From NCBI GenBank assembly GCA_946498245.1, contig CAMMNN010000009.1:30778-94777 (forward strand): DNA of 64,000 nucleotides, in the 5' to 3' direction. Position 1 is the stretch's first letter, and each line of letters starts with the position of its first letter. Below are positions 17,294 through 26,406 of this stretch, in pieces. The notes under the pieces were generated by a model. It did no database searches and was not told the DNA's origin. It worked only from the letters and a program-made list of their open reading frames with translations. Origin of the DNA: an uncultured Clostridium sp. Lineage in GTDB: Bacteria > Bacillota > Clostridia > Lachnospirales > Lachnospiraceae. A program made the position numbers and the translations under genes.

Positions 17294-17790
17294 ACCTCAT
17301 AGCTGCAGTAGATCGCCGGTGGGCCATTGGAAATAAAGGAAAGCTTCTGGTTTCCATTCCTGATGATCAGCGGCTGTTCCGGGAGGAAACTTTGGGAAAG
17401 GTAGTAGTTATGGGGCGTAAGACCTTAGAGAGCCTTCCCGGGGGCCGTCCCCTTTATGGCCGGACCACCATTGTGCTAAGCCGGGATTTGGAGTTTTCCG
17501 TCAAAGGGGCCATTGTCTGCAGAAGTCTCAAAGAGGCCCTGGAGGAGCTGTCAAAGTATCCTTCCGAAGACATTTATATTGCAGGGGGAGAGGAAATTTA
17601 CCGGGAATTTCTTCCTTTCTGCACTGCTGCCCAGATTACGTGGATTGATTATTCCTACGACGCAGACGCTTACTTTCCCAATCTGGAGGAAGACGGGGAT
17701 TGGGAGCTGGAAAGGGCCAGTGAAGAGCAGACCTACTTCAGTCTTTGCTATGAATTTCGCACGTACCGGAGAAAATCTGTTGTCAGATAG
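17290..17790 (+). CDS. folA: Dihydrofolate reductase
   Basis: 166 residues, the usual length for bacterial DHFR. It has MNLIAAVDRRWAIGNKGKL at the N-terminus, the VVMGRKTLESLPGGRPL NADPH-binding stretch and IYIAGGEEIYREFL near residue 100. The enzyme regenerates tetrahydrofolate with NADPH. It is translationally coupled (ATGA) to the ThyX-like gene upstream. nfnA starts 47 bases downstream with its own ribosome site. Confidence 0.95.
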   Translation: MNLIAAVDRRWAIGNKGKLLVSIPDDQRLFREETLGKVVVMGRKTLESLPGGRPLYGRTTIVLSRDLEFSVKGAIVCRSLKEALEELSKYPSEDIYIAGGEEIYREFLPFCTAAQITWIDYSYDADAYFPNLEEDGDWELERASEEQTYFSLCYEFRTYRRKSVVR

Positions 17791-17837
17791 AAAAAACAGT
17801 GATAAGATAAACGAAGCTAAAAAGCAGGAGGAAAAAA

Positions 17838-18728
17838 ATGTACAGGATTATTAAGGCCCAGCGGCTGGCTGACAAAATATACCTGATGGACGTGGAAGCG
17901 CCCCGGGTAGCCCGTTCCTGTCAGCCGGGAGAGTTTGTAATTGTAAAGATGGACGAGGCAGGGGAACGGATTCCTCTGACCATCTGTGATTTTGACAGAG
18001 AAAAAGGCACTGTCACCATCGTCTTTCAGGTAGTAGGGGCTTCCACCTATAAGATGGCCTCTTTAAAAGCCGGAGACGCATTCCAGGATTTTGTCGGCCC
18101 TCTGGGACGGCCTTCTGAATTTGCAGCAGAGCCTTTGGAAGAAGTGAAAAAAAGGAAATACCTTTTTGTAGCCGGAGGAGTCGGCGCGGCTCCGGTATAT
18201 CCCCAGGTAAAGTGGATGCGAGAGCACGGCATTGACGTTGACGTCATTGTAGGATCCAAGACAAAGGATCTGCTGATTCTGGAAAAAGAGATGGAGGCTC
18301 AGGCGGGAAACCTGTATATTACCACGGACGACGGCTCTTATATGCGAAAAGGCATGGTAACGGCTGTCATTGAAGATCTGGTAAAGAATCAGGGAAAGAG
18401 TTATGATGTCTGCGTAGCCATAGGCCCCATGATTATGATGAAATTTGTCTGTAAACTCACCAAAGAGCTGGGAATCCCTACTATTGTCAGCTTAAACCCC
18501 ATTATGGTGGACGGCACGGGTATGTGCGGCGCCTGCCGTGTAACCGTTGGAGACGAAGTAAAGTTTGCCTGTGTAGACGGCCCGGAATTTGACGGCCATC
18601 TGGTGGATTTTGATCAGGCTATGAAACGGCAGCAGATGTATAAGACCCAGGAGGGCCGCGATATGCTAAAGGCCCAGGAAGGCGATACCCATCACGGCGG
18701 CTGCGGCCATTGCGGAGGTGACAACTGA
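17838..18728 (+). CDS. nfnA: NADH-dependent ferredoxin:NADP+ oxidoreductase, small subunit (NfnA/SudB type)
   Basis: 296 residues: a ferredoxin-reductase-like FAD domain (PGEFVIVKM, RIPLTICDF), an NAD-binding segment GGVGAAPVYPQVKWM near residue 113, and an iron-sulfur motif DGTGMCGACRV...FACVDGP near residue 225. The aspartate before the three cysteines fits the Asp-plus-three-Cys [2Fe-2S] site described for NfnA. With NfnB it bifurcates electrons between NADPH, NAD+ and ferredoxin. AGGAGG precedes the ATG, and the stop overlaps the nfnB start by one base. It could be annotated as sulfide dehydrogenase beta subunit. Confidence 0.88.
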   Translation: MYRIIKAQRLADKIYLMDVEAPRVARSCQPGEFVIVKMDEAGERIPLTICDFDREKGTVTIVFQVVGASTYKMASLKAGDAFQDFVGPLGRPSEFAAEPLEEVKKRKYLFVAGGVGAAPVYPQVKWMREHGIDVDVIVGSKTKDLLILEKEMEAQAGNLYITTDDGSYMRKGMVTAVIEDLVKNQGKSYDVCVAIGPMIMMKFVCKLTKELGIPTIVSLNPIMVDGTGMCGACRVTVGDEVKFACVDGPEFDGHLVDFDQAMKRQQMYKTQEGRDMLKAQEGDTHHGGCGHCGGDN

Positions 18729-20113
18729 TGGATAAGATGAAGAGAGTACCCATTCGGGAGCAGGACCCTAAGGTAAGGGCCGCTAATTTTGACGAGGTAT
18801 GTCTGGGATACAATGAGGAAGAAGCCGTAGCAGAGGCGGAGCGCTGCCTGCAGTGCAAAAAGCCGCTCTGTATGCAGGGCTGTCCTGTTGCCATTGACAT
18901 TCCGGCGTTTATTAAGAAGATTACAGAGAGAGATTTTAAGGGAGCGGCGGAAGTCATCGCCCGTTCCTCCGCCCTTCCGGCAGTCTGCGGACGAGTATGC
19001 CCCCAGGAGAGCCAGTGCGAGGGCAAGTGCGTCCGGGGAATCAAGGGAGAACCCGTTTCCATCGGAAAGCTGGAGCGCTTTGTGGCGGACTGGTCCAGAG
19101 AGAACGGCTTCGTTCCCGCTGCCCCTGAAAAAACCAATGGGAAAAAGGTTGCGGTAATCGGTTCCGGTCCGGCAGGATTAACCTGCGCCGGGGATCTGGC
19201 GAAAATGGGATACGAAGTGACGATTTTTGAGGCCCTTCACGAACCGGGCGGCGTTTTGACCTACGGAATCCCGGAATTTCGTCTGCCTAAGGAAACCGTT
19301 GTCCGTTCCGAAATTGAAAACGTAAAAAAACTGGGCGTAAAGATTGAAACCAACGTCATTATCGGAAAATCCGTTACCATTGACGAACTCATGGAAGACG
19401 AAGGCTTTGAGGCCGTCTTTATCGGCTCCGGAGCCGGACTTCCTAAATTTATGGGGATTCCCGGAGAAAATGCCAATGGCGTATTTTCCGCTAACGAATA
19501 CCTGACCAGAAACAATCTTATGAAAGCCTTCCGGGACGATTACGATACTCCCATTGCCGCAGGCAGGAAAGTGGCTGTAGTGGGAGGCGGAAACGTGGCC
19601 ATGGACGCCGCCAGAACCGCCCTTCGTCTGGGAGCTGACGTTCATGTGGTATACCGCAGAAGCGAGGCGGAGCTTCCCGCCAGAGTGGAAGAGGTTCACC
19701 ACGCTAAGGAAGAAGGCGTTATTTTTGACCTGCTGACCAATCCTGTGGAGATCCTTACTGATGAAAACGACTGGGTAAAAGGAATGGTAGTGCGGAAAAT
19801 GGAACTGGGCGAGCCCGACGCCTCCGGCAGAAGACGTCCGGTGGAAATTGCCGGTTCCGATTATACTATAGAAGTGGATACGGTTATTATGTCTCTGGGA
19901 ACTTCTCCCAATCCGTTGATTTCTTCTACTACAAAGGGCCTGGAAATTAACCGGCGCAAATGCATTGTAGCGGAAGCGGAAAATGGACAGACTACCAGAG
20001 AAGGCGTATTTGCCGGCGGCGACGCGGTTACGGGAGCCGCTACGGTAATTTTGGCCATGGAAGCCGGAAAAGCCGGAGCCAAAGGCATTGACGAATATTT
20101 GAAAAACCGATAA
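18728..20113 (+). CDS. nfnB: NfnB / glutamate synthase small-subunit-like oxidoreductase (GltA type)
   Basis: 461 residues. The N-terminal iron-sulfur region has CLQCKKPLCMQGCP (about residue 40) and VCGRVCPQESQCEGKC (about 90) for two [4Fe-4S] clusters. An FAD-binding VIGSGPAGLTCAGDLA lies near 141 and a second dinucleotide motif VVGGGNVAMDAARTA near 283. Standalone proteins of this kind are often named homotetrameric NADPH-glutamate synthase, but the coupling to nfnA favours NfnB, the bifurcating FAD subunit. Start overlaps nfnA (TGATG). Confidence 0.9.
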   Translation: MDKMKRVPIREQDPKVRAANFDEVCLGYNEEEAVAEAERCLQCKKPLCMQGCPVAIDIPAFIKKITERDFKGAAEVIARSSALPAVCGRVCPQESQCEGKCVRGIKGEPVSIGKLERFVADWSRENGFVPAAPEKTNGKKVAVIGSGPAGLTCAGDLAKMGYEVTIFEALHEPGGVLTYGIPEFRLPKETVVRSEIENVKKLGVKIETNVIIGKSVTIDELMEDEGFEAVFIGSGAGLPKFMGIPGENANGVFSANEYLTRNNLMKAFRDDYDTPIAAGRKVAVVGGGNVAMDAARTALRLGADVHVVYRRSEAELPARVEEVHHAKEEGVIFDLLTNPVEILTDENDWVKGMVVRKMELGEPDASGRRRPVEIAGSDYTIEVDTVIMSLGTSPNPLISSTTKGLEINRRKCIVAEAENGQTTREGVFAGGDAVTGAATVILAMEAGKAGAKGIDEYLKNR

Positions 20114-20128
20114 AAAGGATTTGCCAAA

Positions 20129-21496
20129 ATGGGTAAAATAAAACAGAAAACAAGAAATGTGGATCTGCTGAACGGCCCGATTTTTACTTCTCTGACCAGC
20201 TTGGCGGTACCCATTATGGCCACGGCCCTGGTACAGATGGCCTATAATCTGACAGATATGGCCTGGATTGGTCTGGTAGGCTCCGGAGCGGTGGCCTCTG
20301 TGGGAACCGGCGGTATGTACACCTGGCTGTCCCAGGGCGTAGTAATGTTTGCCAAAATGGGAGGCCAGGTGAAGGTGGCCCATTCTCTTGGAGAAGGAAA
20401 CCGGGAGGAAGCCGCCCGGTATGCCACGGGAGCTATCCAACTGGGAATCATGCTGGCTCTGTGCTATTCCCTGATAGCCGTTATTTTCGCCCGACCTCTC
20501 ATTGGATTTTTCGGCCTTACCAGCCCTGAGATCATAGAAGACGCAGTAGGCTATATGAGGATTACCTGCGGATGCATTATTTTTATGTACCTCAATGTGA
20601 TTTTAACAGGCATTCTCACAGCCACAGGGGACAGCAAGACTTCCTTTCTGGCCAACGTGACGGGCCTTGTGGCCAACATGATTCTGGATCCGGTGATGAT
20701 TTTTGGAGTGGGGCCCTTTCCCGCAATGGGGGCAGAGGGAGCCGCCGTGGCAACTGTAACGGCACAGTTTGTGGTTACCCTGGTATTTATTGCTGCAGTG
20801 CGCCGGGATAAGGTGATTTTTGACAAAGTGCACATTCTGTCCAAAACTCCCCGCAGCCATTTTAAAAACATGGCCCGTATCGGCCTGCCTGCCGCAGTAC
20901 AGGAGCTGATTTACTGCCTTATTTCCATGTCCATGACCAGGCTTGTGGCCGGCTGGGGAGATGCGGGAGTCGCCGTTCAGCGGGTAGGCAGCCAGATTGA
21001 ATCCATCTCCTGGATGACAGCGGAGGGATTCGGGGCCGCCGTAAACTCTTTTATCGGCCAAAACTACGGAGCGCGGAAGTACGGGCGCGTAAAAAAGGGC
21101 TATTTAACCGCCGTAAAAAGCATGGTAGTTTGGGGCTTCCTCTGCAGTCTTTTGCTGGTAGTGCTTCCAGGACCTATTTTCAGCCTCTTTATCCATGAAG
21201 CGGAGGTGATTCCTCTGGGAATCGACTATCTGAGAGTCCTTGGATATTCCCAGCTTTTTATGTGCATTGAGCTTACCACTGTGGGAGCCTTTTCCGGCCT
21301 TGGAAAAACCCTTCCCTGCTCCATATTAAGCATACTCTTTACCTCAGCCCGACTTCCCATCGCTATGGCGCTGTCTTCCACCTTTTTGGGAATCAACGGC
21401 ATTTGGTGGGCCTTTACTGTAAGCAGTATTGCAAAGGGCCTGATTTTCTTTATCAGTTATATGGTAATTTTGAAAAAACTGGAAAGGCAAGCGTGA
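20129..21496 (+). CDS. MATE family efflux transporter
   Basis: 455 residues with about 12 membrane helices; typical MATE stretches are MAYNLTDMAWIGLVG near residue 37 and SFIGQNYGARKYGRVKKGY. Only weakly like the other MATE protein at 7270. It starts 16 bases after nfnB, so it may be co-transcribed with the nfn genes, though no functional link is evident. Substrate unknown. Confidence 0.9.
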   Translation: MGKIKQKTRNVDLLNGPIFTSLTSLAVPIMATALVQMAYNLTDMAWIGLVGSGAVASVGTGGMYTWLSQGVVMFAKMGGQVKVAHSLGEGNREEAARYATGAIQLGIMLALCYSLIAVIFARPLIGFFGLTSPEIIEDAVGYMRITCGCIIFMYLNVILTGILTATGDSKTSFLANVTGLVANMILDPVMIFGVGPFPAMGAEGAAVATVTAQFVVTLVFIAAVRRDKVIFDKVHILSKTPRSHFKNMARIGLPAAVQELIYCLISMSMTRLVAGWGDAGVAVQRVGSQIESISWMTAEGFGAAVNSFIGQNYGARKYGRVKKGYLTAVKSMVVWGFLCSLLLVVLPGPIFSLFIHEAEVIPLGIDYLRVLGYSQLFMCIELTTVGAFSGLGKTLPCSILSILFTSARLPIAMALSSTFLGINGIWWAFTVSSIAKGLIFFISYMVILKKLERQA

Positions 21497-21510
21497 TTCC
21501 GGAAAAAAGG

Positions 21511-21539
21511 TTGTCTTTTTGTAAAGTTTATGGTATGAT
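21511..21539 (+). promoter_or_regulatory. Promoter of secG
   Basis: TTGTCT (21511-21516), 17-bp spacer, TATGAT (21534-21539), 30 bases before the secG start. Confidence 0.65.
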
Positions 21540-21568
21540 AGCTTTGTTTGACCGTAGGAGGTGGAATT

Positions 21569-21805
21569 ATGGCAGTCGTAGAGATGATTTTATCAATTAT
21601 TTTCGTTGTAATTGGCCTTGCGATTTCGACTATTATCTTAATGCAGGAGGGAAAGTCCGCTGGATTGGGAGCGATTTCAGGCGTGGCTGAGAGCTACTGG
21701 GGAAAGAATAAAGGACGTTCCATGGAAGGCAATCTGCAGAGATTTACCAAATGGGGATGCATCATTTTCCTGATTCTTGCACTGGTATTAAACATTCTTC
21801 ACTAA
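21569..21805 (+). CDS. secG: Preprotein translocase subunit SecG
   Basis: 78 residues from ATG 21569, with AGGAGG seven bases upstream; the tracked start at 21548 lies before the ribosome site. Two membrane helices flank the conserved loop ILMQEGKSAGLGAISG, the hallmark of SecG, which assists SecYEG-driven export. It heads the common Firmicutes order secG-rnr-smpB. A terminator follows, so rnr may depend on read-through or its own promoter. Confidence 0.95.
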   Translation: MAVVEMILSIIFVVIGLAISTIILMQEGKSAGLGAISGVAESYWGKNKGRSMEGNLQRFTKWGCIIFLILALVLNILH

Positions 21806-21823
21806 TTGATAAAGACGTAAGGA

Positions 21824-21852
21824 ACACTCTTGGAAACAAGAGTGTTTTGTTA
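21824..21852 (+). terminator. Terminator after secG
   Basis: AACACTCTTG-GAAA-CAAGAGTGTT, a perfect 10-bp stem with GAAA tetraloop, followed by TTGTTAT. Confidence 0.75.
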
Positions 21853-21914
21853 TATCATAGCATCAAAAAAGTGTGCCCCGTCTGCGGCGGCAGTCGTATC
21901 TGAAGAGAGGTTAT

Positions 21915-24056
21915 ATGGAAGAAGAAAAATTAGCGGAGCGGAAACGGGTTTTGACGGCATTGTTTCAGGATCCCGCCTACGTTCCTATGAAAATTAAAGA
22001 AATTGCAGCCCTTTTAAACGTTCCCAGGAGTCAGCGGGAAGAACTGAAAGAGGTGCTGGACATTCTGGTGGAAGAGGGAAAGGCCGGGATTTCCAAAAAA
22101 GGGAAGTACGGAAAGCCGGAAGCTTTTTCTGTAAACGGCATTTTTTCCGGCCACCCCAGAGGTTTTGGCTTCGTATCAGTAGAAGGCATGGAACAGGATG
22201 TCTTTATTCCGGAGGACAGAACCAGGGGAGCCCTTCATGGGGACCGGGTGCAGATTACCATTGAAAATACGGTACCGGGCCGGAGGCCGGAGGGAAGCGT
22301 TATCCGGATTCTGGAACACGCCAACAGGGAAGTGGTAGGATATTACCAGAAAAGCAAGAATTTTGGCTTTGTGCTCCCGGATAACCAAAAGCTCTCCCAG
22401 GACGTATTTATTCCGGCTCAAAAGGATATGGGAGCCGTCACAGGCCACAAGGTAGTGGCGGCCATTACGGATTTTGGCGGCCCCGGCAGAAAACCTGAGG
22501 GCAGGATTGTGGAAATATTGGGCCATGTCAATGATCCGGGAACGGACATTCTTTCCATTGTCCGGGCTTACGGACTGCCGGAGCAGTTTCCGGAGGAAGT
22601 CATGGAAGAGGCGGAAAGAATTTCAGAGGAAATTACAGAGGCGGAAAAAAATGGCCGGCTGGATTTGCGGAATCTTCAGACCGTTACCATTGACGGAGAG
22701 GACGCCAAAGACCTGGACGATGCCGTTACTTTGACCAAAGAAGGGGATCGGTACCGCCTGGGCGTCCACATTGCAGATGTAAGCCATTACGTAAGAGAAG
22801 GCGGGGCGCTGGATCAGGAGGCCCTGAGGCGGGGAACCAGCGTTTACCTGGTGGATCGGGTGATTCCTATGCTGCCCCACAGACTCAGCAACGGTATTTG
22901 TTCCCTGAATGAAGGCTGCGACCGTCTGGCTTTGAGCTGTATTATGGAAATCAACACTAAGGGAGAAATCCTGGATCATCAGATAGAGGAAACTGTGATT
23001 CGGGTAGATCGCAGAATGACCTACACTGCGGTAAAAGGGATTCTGGAGGATCAGGACGAAGCTCTTATAGAGGAATACCAGGACTTTGTCCCGCTTTTCC
23101 AGCAGATGAAGGAATTGTCAGATATTCTCAGAGAGAGAAGAAGGAAAAGAGGGGCCATTGATTTTGATTTTCCCGAAAGCAAGATTTTGCTGGATGAGGA
23201 AGGAAGGCCTGTGGACATTAAACCCTATGAGCGCAACGGAGCCACAAAATTGATCGAGGACTTCATGCTGGCAGCCAATGAAACTGTGGCGGAGGACTTT
23301 TTCTGGAGGCAGATTCCGTTCCTGTACCGGACCCATGACAATCCGGATCCAGAAAAAATGAAGGAGCTGGCTACCTTTATCCACAATTTCGGCCTTTTTT
23401 TGAAAACGGCCCATGGGGAAACCCACCCCAAAGAGCTGCAGAAGCTTTTGGACAAGGTAGAAAATACCCCTCAGGAGGCCCTGATCAGCCGCCTGACGCT
23501 GCGCTCTATGAAACAGGCCAAATACACGGCGGTGTGCAGCGGCCACTTCGGTCTGGCGGCTTCTTATTACACCCACTTTACGTCCCCTATCCGCCGCTAT
23601 CCGGATCTGCAGATCCACCGGATCATCAAAGAAAGCCTGAAATCCGGCCTGAAGGAGTCCAGAACGGCCCATTATGAAGCCATTCTGCCGGAAGTGGCAG
23701 CCAAAGCTTCCGCTCTGGAGAGAAGGGCGGACGAAGCGGAGCGGGAAACAGAGAAAATGAAAAAATGCGAATATATGTCCCGGTTTATTGGAGAAGAATT
23801 TGACGGAGTAATTTCCGGAGTCACCAACTGGGGGCTTTATGTGGAGCTTCCCAATACGGTAGAGGGCATGATACGCATGACGGATCTGGACGACGATTAC
23901 TACGTCTTTGACCAGGATCACTATGAACTGACGGGAGAAACCACAGGAAAGACTTATAAACTGGGTCAGAGGCTCCGCGTCCGGGTAATGAGCACGGACA
24001 AGATGCTAAAGACCATCGACTTTATTCCCGCCCCTTTCAATGAGGCGGAGGAATAA
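21915..24056 (+). CDS. rnr: Ribonuclease R
   Basis: 713 residues from ATG 21915 ([10 protein letters not shown]), preceded by GAGAGG; the tracked start at 21873 adds residues with no family similarity. An N-terminal winged-helix/cold-shock region ([19 protein letters not shown]) leads to the RNB catalytic domain with the metal-binding DAKDLDDAV near residue 262, and a C-terminal S1 domain ([19 protein letters not shown]). It degrades structured RNA 3' to 5' and works with tmRNA-SmpB in trans-translation, fitting smpB next door. Confidence 0.96.
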   Translation: MEEEKLAERKRVLTALFQDPAYVPMKIKEIAALLNVPRSQREELKEVLDILVEEGKAGISKKGKYGKPEAFSVNGIFSGHPRGFGFVSVEGMEQDVFIPEDRTRGALHGDRVQITIENTVPGRRPEGSVIRILEHANREVVGYYQKSKNFGFVLPDNQKLSQDVFIPAQKDMGAVTGHKVVAAITDFGGPGRKPEGRIVEILGHVNDPGTDILSIVRAYGLPEQFPEEVMEEAERISEEITEAEKNGRLDLRNLQTVTIDGEDAKDLDDAVTLTKEGDRYRLGVHIADVSHYVREGGALDQEALRRGTSVYLVDRVIPMLPHRLSNGICSLNEGCDRLALSCIMEINTKGEILDHQIEETVIRVDRRMTYTAVKGILEDQDEALIEEYQDFVPLFQQMKELSDILRERRRKRGAIDFDFPESKILLDEEGRPVDIKPYERNGATKLIEDFMLAANETVAEDFFWRQIPFLYRTHDNPDPEKMKELATFIHNFGLFLKTAHGETHPKELQKLLDKVENTPQEALISRLTLRSMKQAKYTAVCSGHFGLAASYYTHFTSPIRRYPDLQIHRIIKESLKSGLKESRTAHYEAILPEVAAKASALERRADEAERETEKMKKCEYMSRFIGEEFDGVISGVTNWGLYVELPNTVEGMIRMTDLDDDYYVFDQDHYELTGETTGKTYKLGQRLRVRVMSTDKMLKTIDFIPAPFNEAEE

Positions 24057-24073
24057 CAGGAGGAATACACCAT

Positions 24074-24538
24074 ATGGGAAAAGGGGCTTTTAAACTCATT
24101 GCCAATAATAAAAAGGCATACCACGACTATTTTATTGACGAAAAATATGAAACGGGAATCGAACTGTACGGAACCGAGGTAAAATCCATCCGTATGGGAA
24201 AATGCAGCATTAAGGAAGCCTTTGTCCGAATCCAAAATGGAGAAGTCTATATTTACGGAATGCACGTAAACCCTTATGAAAAAGGTAATATTTTCAATAA
24301 GGATCCATTGCGGCCCAGAAAGCTTCTCATGCACAAGAAGGAGATCGTTAAACTGGCGGGAAAAATCGCAGAAAAAGGTTTTACCCTGGTGCCCCTCCAG
24401 GTTTATTTTAAAGGAAGCCTGGTAAAAGTGGAGATCGGTTTGGCCAGAGGAAAGAAGCTTTACGATAAGAGAGCCGATATTGCGAAAAAAGATCAGCGCA
24501 GAGAACTGGAACGGGAGTTTAAAGTTCGGAATCTGTAA
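24074..24538 (+). CDS. smpB: SsrA-binding protein SmpB
   Basis: 154 residues, normal for SmpB. Conserved [20 protein letters not shown] at the N-terminus, GTEVKSIR, and a basic tail [11 protein letters not shown]. It binds tmRNA and delivers it to stalled ribosomes. AGGAGG precedes the ATG. The partner tmRNA gene ssrA was looked for downstream but not recognised in this window. Confidence 0.96.
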   Translation: MGKGAFKLIANNKKAYHDYFIDEKYETGIELYGTEVKSIRMGKCSIKEAFVRIQNGEVYIYGMHVNPYEKGNIFNKDPLRPRKLLMHKKEIVKLAGKIAEKGFTLVPLQVYFKGSLVKVEIGLARGKKLYDKRADIAKKDQRRELEREFKVRNL

Positions 24539-24563
24539 AAAATTACGAAAAGAGGAATGTTTT

Positions 24564-25685
24564 ATGCCGCCGCTGCAGCTTTTGATAAAGCCTTCTTCCG
24601 GAATGTGCAATCTCAGATGCAGATATTGCTTCTACTGTGATGTGGCCCAGAACCGGAACCAGGAAAACTACGGATTTATGACCAGAGATACCTTAGAGCA
24701 GGTGGTTAGGAAGGCCCTTTCTTACGCAGAGGGAACCTGCGGCTTTGCCTTCCAGGGAGGTGAACCTACTCTGGTGGGAATTGATTTTTACAAAGACTTT
24801 CTGGAACTGGTAAAAAAATATAATACAAAAGGTCTGCCTGTTTCTTTCTCCCTTCAGACCAACGGTTACCGCCTGGGGGACCAGTGGGCCAAACTATTTG
24901 CGGAGAATCAGTTTTTAGTGGGGGTATCCGTAGACGGAGTCAAGGCTACTCACGATTCCCAGCGCCTGACCCCTGGGGGAACGGGAAGCTTTGAAGGCGT
25001 TATGGAAACCATTGACCGCTTTAACCGCCATAAGGTGGAATACAATATCCTTACAGTGGTTCACGCCAAAACCGCGGCCAAAATCCGTCGGATTTACGAA
25101 TTTTACAAAAAGAACCATTTCCGCTATCAGCAGTATATTGCCTGCCTGGATCCCTTGACAGAGGAACCGGGAATGCATGACTACTCCCTGACGCCGGAAG
25201 CTTACGGCACTTTTTTAATCGAACTTTTCGATCTATGGTATTTGGATTTGCAGCACGGTACGCAGCCATATATCCGCCAGTTTGAAAATGCCATCGGGAT
25301 CCTGGCCGGGTATCCGCCGGAATCCTGCGAGCAGCGGGGGATTTGTTCCGTACAGCACGTAGTGGAAGCAGACGGTTCCGTATATCCCTGCGACTTTTAC
25401 GTTCTGGATCAGTTCCGCCTGGGAAATCTCAACGAAACAGATTTTGCAGAGATCGACCGTTCTCCCGTAGGGGAAGCTTTTGTGAAAGAGTCTATGGATC
25501 GCTCGGAAAAATGCCGCCGCTGCCGTTATTTCTACGTCTGCCGGGGAGGCTGCCGCCGTCACCGGGCCTTAGGGGACGGAACCATTATGGGAGATAACTA
25601 CTTCTGCAAATCCTACGAAATGTTTTACGACGCCGTCCTGCCGAGAATGGAGCAGATTGCCGCCATGCTGAGGCAGAGACGATAA
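24564..25685 (+). CDS. Radical SAM/SPASM maturase, anaerobic sulfatase-maturase type
   Basis: 373 residues from ATG 24564 (MPPLQLLIKPSSGMC); the tracked start at 24480 lies inside smpB. C15, C19 and C22 form the CxxxCxxC radical SAM motif. The C-terminal SPASM region has CEQRGICSVQHV, a central CDFYV and CRRCRYFYVCRGGCRRH, enough cysteines for two auxiliary clusters. In anSME enzymes this set converts a Cys or Ser of a sulfatase to formylglycine. No sulfatase is in the window, so the substrate stays open. A strong hairpin terminator follows. Confidence 0.85.
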   Translation: MPPLQLLIKPSSGMCNLRCRYCFYCDVAQNRNQENYGFMTRDTLEQVVRKALSYAEGTCGFAFQGGEPTLVGIDFYKDFLELVKKYNTKGLPVSFSLQTNGYRLGDQWAKLFAENQFLVGVSVDGVKATHDSQRLTPGGTGSFEGVMETIDRFNRHKVEYNILTVVHAKTAAKIRRIYEFYKKNHFRYQQYIACLDPLTEEPGMHDYSLTPEAYGTFLIELFDLWYLDLQHGTQPYIRQFENAIGILAGYPPESCEQRGICSVQHVVEADGSVYPCDFYVLDQFRLGNLNETDFAEIDRSPVGEAFVKESMDRSEKCRRCRYFYVCRGGCRRHRALGDGTIMGDNYFCKSYEMFYDAVLPRMEQIAAMLRQRR

Positions 25686-25695
25686 AAGACAGCGG

Positions 25696-25740
25696 CAATT
25701 CAGCCATGTGATTCAGCATGGCTGAATTGTTACAAAATTT
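25696..25740 (+). terminator. Terminator after the radical SAM gene
   Basis: CAATTCAGCCATG and CATGGCTGAATTG form a perfect 13-bp stem with an 8-nt loop, followed by TTACAAAATTT. The right arm is related to sequence at 2618, 33560 and 37060. Confidence 0.75.
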
Positions 25741-25761
25741 CCAACAATTCAGAGGAAGAAC

Positions 25762-25790
25762 TTGTAAAAGGAAAAAGAATGTGCTATACT
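25762..25790 (+). promoter_or_regulatory. Promoter of tRNA-Ala
   Basis: TTGTAA (25762-25767), 17-bp spacer, TATACT (25785-25790), 17 bases before the tRNA. Confidence 0.75.
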
Positions 25791-25807
25791 GAATCCAGAG
25801 TGAATTA

Positions 25808-25880
25808 GGGCTTGTAGCTCAGTTGGGAGAGTGTTCGGTTCGCATCCGAAAGGTCGAGGGTTCGAATCCCTTCAGGTCCA
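25808..25880 (+). tRNA. tRNA-Ala, anticodon CGC
   Basis: The 73-nt cloverleaf folds: acceptor GGGCTTG with CAGGTCC, including the G3-U70 pair that marks alanine; D arm GCTC/GAGT; anticodon stem TTCGG/CCGAA with loop TTCGCAT (anticodon CGC, reading GCG); T arm GAGGG/CCCTT with loop TTCGAAT; discriminator A. The CCA end is not encoded. Its last four bases are the first bases of a 92-bp direct repeat. Confidence 0.93.
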
Positions 25881-25968
25881 CTACTTGTACTAAGGAGGGA
25901 CCCGCGCAAAGCGTGGGAGGATTCCTTAGTGCCTGCGCAGATGCTATCCGGACGGAGTTCGGATTCTA
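25877..25968 (+). repeat. 92-bp direct repeat, copy A (at tRNA 3' end)
   Basis: Matches 28824-28915 at 91 of 92 positions. It holds two hairpins: ACTAAGGA/TCCTTAGT enclosing CCCGCG/CGTGGG, and ATCCGGAC-gga-GTtCGGAT. No coding potential is apparent. Confidence 0.9.
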
Positions 25969-26142
25969 TAATTACAAAAAGCCATGGAATTGATATATTC
26001 ACGGCTCAGATTGTAGGCAAAGCAGTTTCTGGGATTATCTCAGAGCTGTGTTTTTATGTAATCAGGAAAGCTGGTAATCGACATAGAAGCAAAGAGGCAA
26101 ATATTATAAAATTTATTTATATATAATAGAAAAAATTTCGTT

Positions 26143-26171
26143 TTGACAGTAATTTTCTGAACTGTTATAAT
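26143..26171 (+). promoter_or_regulatory. Consensus promoter of the islet genes
   Basis: TTGACA (26143-26148), 17-bp spacer, TATAAT (26166-26171). The rest of 25969-26406 is AT-rich noncoding sequence with an attenuator-like hairpin at about 26200. Confidence 0.85.
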
Positions 26172-26200
26172 AAAGTCAGAACATTACGAAGGAGACAGAA

Positions 26201-26246
26201 GAGTAGGGCGAATGTTAGATTTTGGCATATGCCCTGCTTTTTTTGT
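26201..26246 (+). terminator. Attenuator-like hairpin in the islet leader
   Basis: GTAGGGC pairs with GCCCTGC (one T-G) and is followed by seven T. It sits about 30 nt after the predicted start of transcription and 160 nt before the first gene. A loop of about 20 nt makes it weaker than a classic terminator. Confidence 0.5.
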
Positions 26247-26406
26247 TGAAAAAAATAATAAAAAATTGATATAAAAATTTGTAAAGAAGCATTGCAGTTA
26301 ATGAAAAAACAGGGGCCCTAGAAAGGAGGGAAGAAAAAGGACGCTGAAAAATACAGATGCAGAGAAGTCTAGCTAAGAAATGTCAAGAGACGATAGGAGG
26401 TGAATC

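Noticed and set aside
19178-20440. 420-aa minus-strand ORF opposite nfnB
   Set aside because: It is antisense to a well-supported gene, has low-complexity His/Ser/Gly-rich composition and no family likeness.
25805-26002. Minus-strand ORF of 65 aa containing GPEGIRTLDLSDANRTLSQL
   Set aside because: It is the reverse frame of the tRNA-Ala gene and the 92-bp repeat; the peptide is a known type of spurious tRNA shadow.
26212-26275. Small ORF MLDFGICPAFFVEKNN in the islet leader
   Set aside because: No ribosome site at a proper distance and it runs through the attenuator-like hairpin; probably chance.
24539-26400. tmRNA gene expected near smpB
   Set aside because: No tRNA-like ends or tag-coding sequence were found between smpB and the islet; only tRNA-Ala is present.
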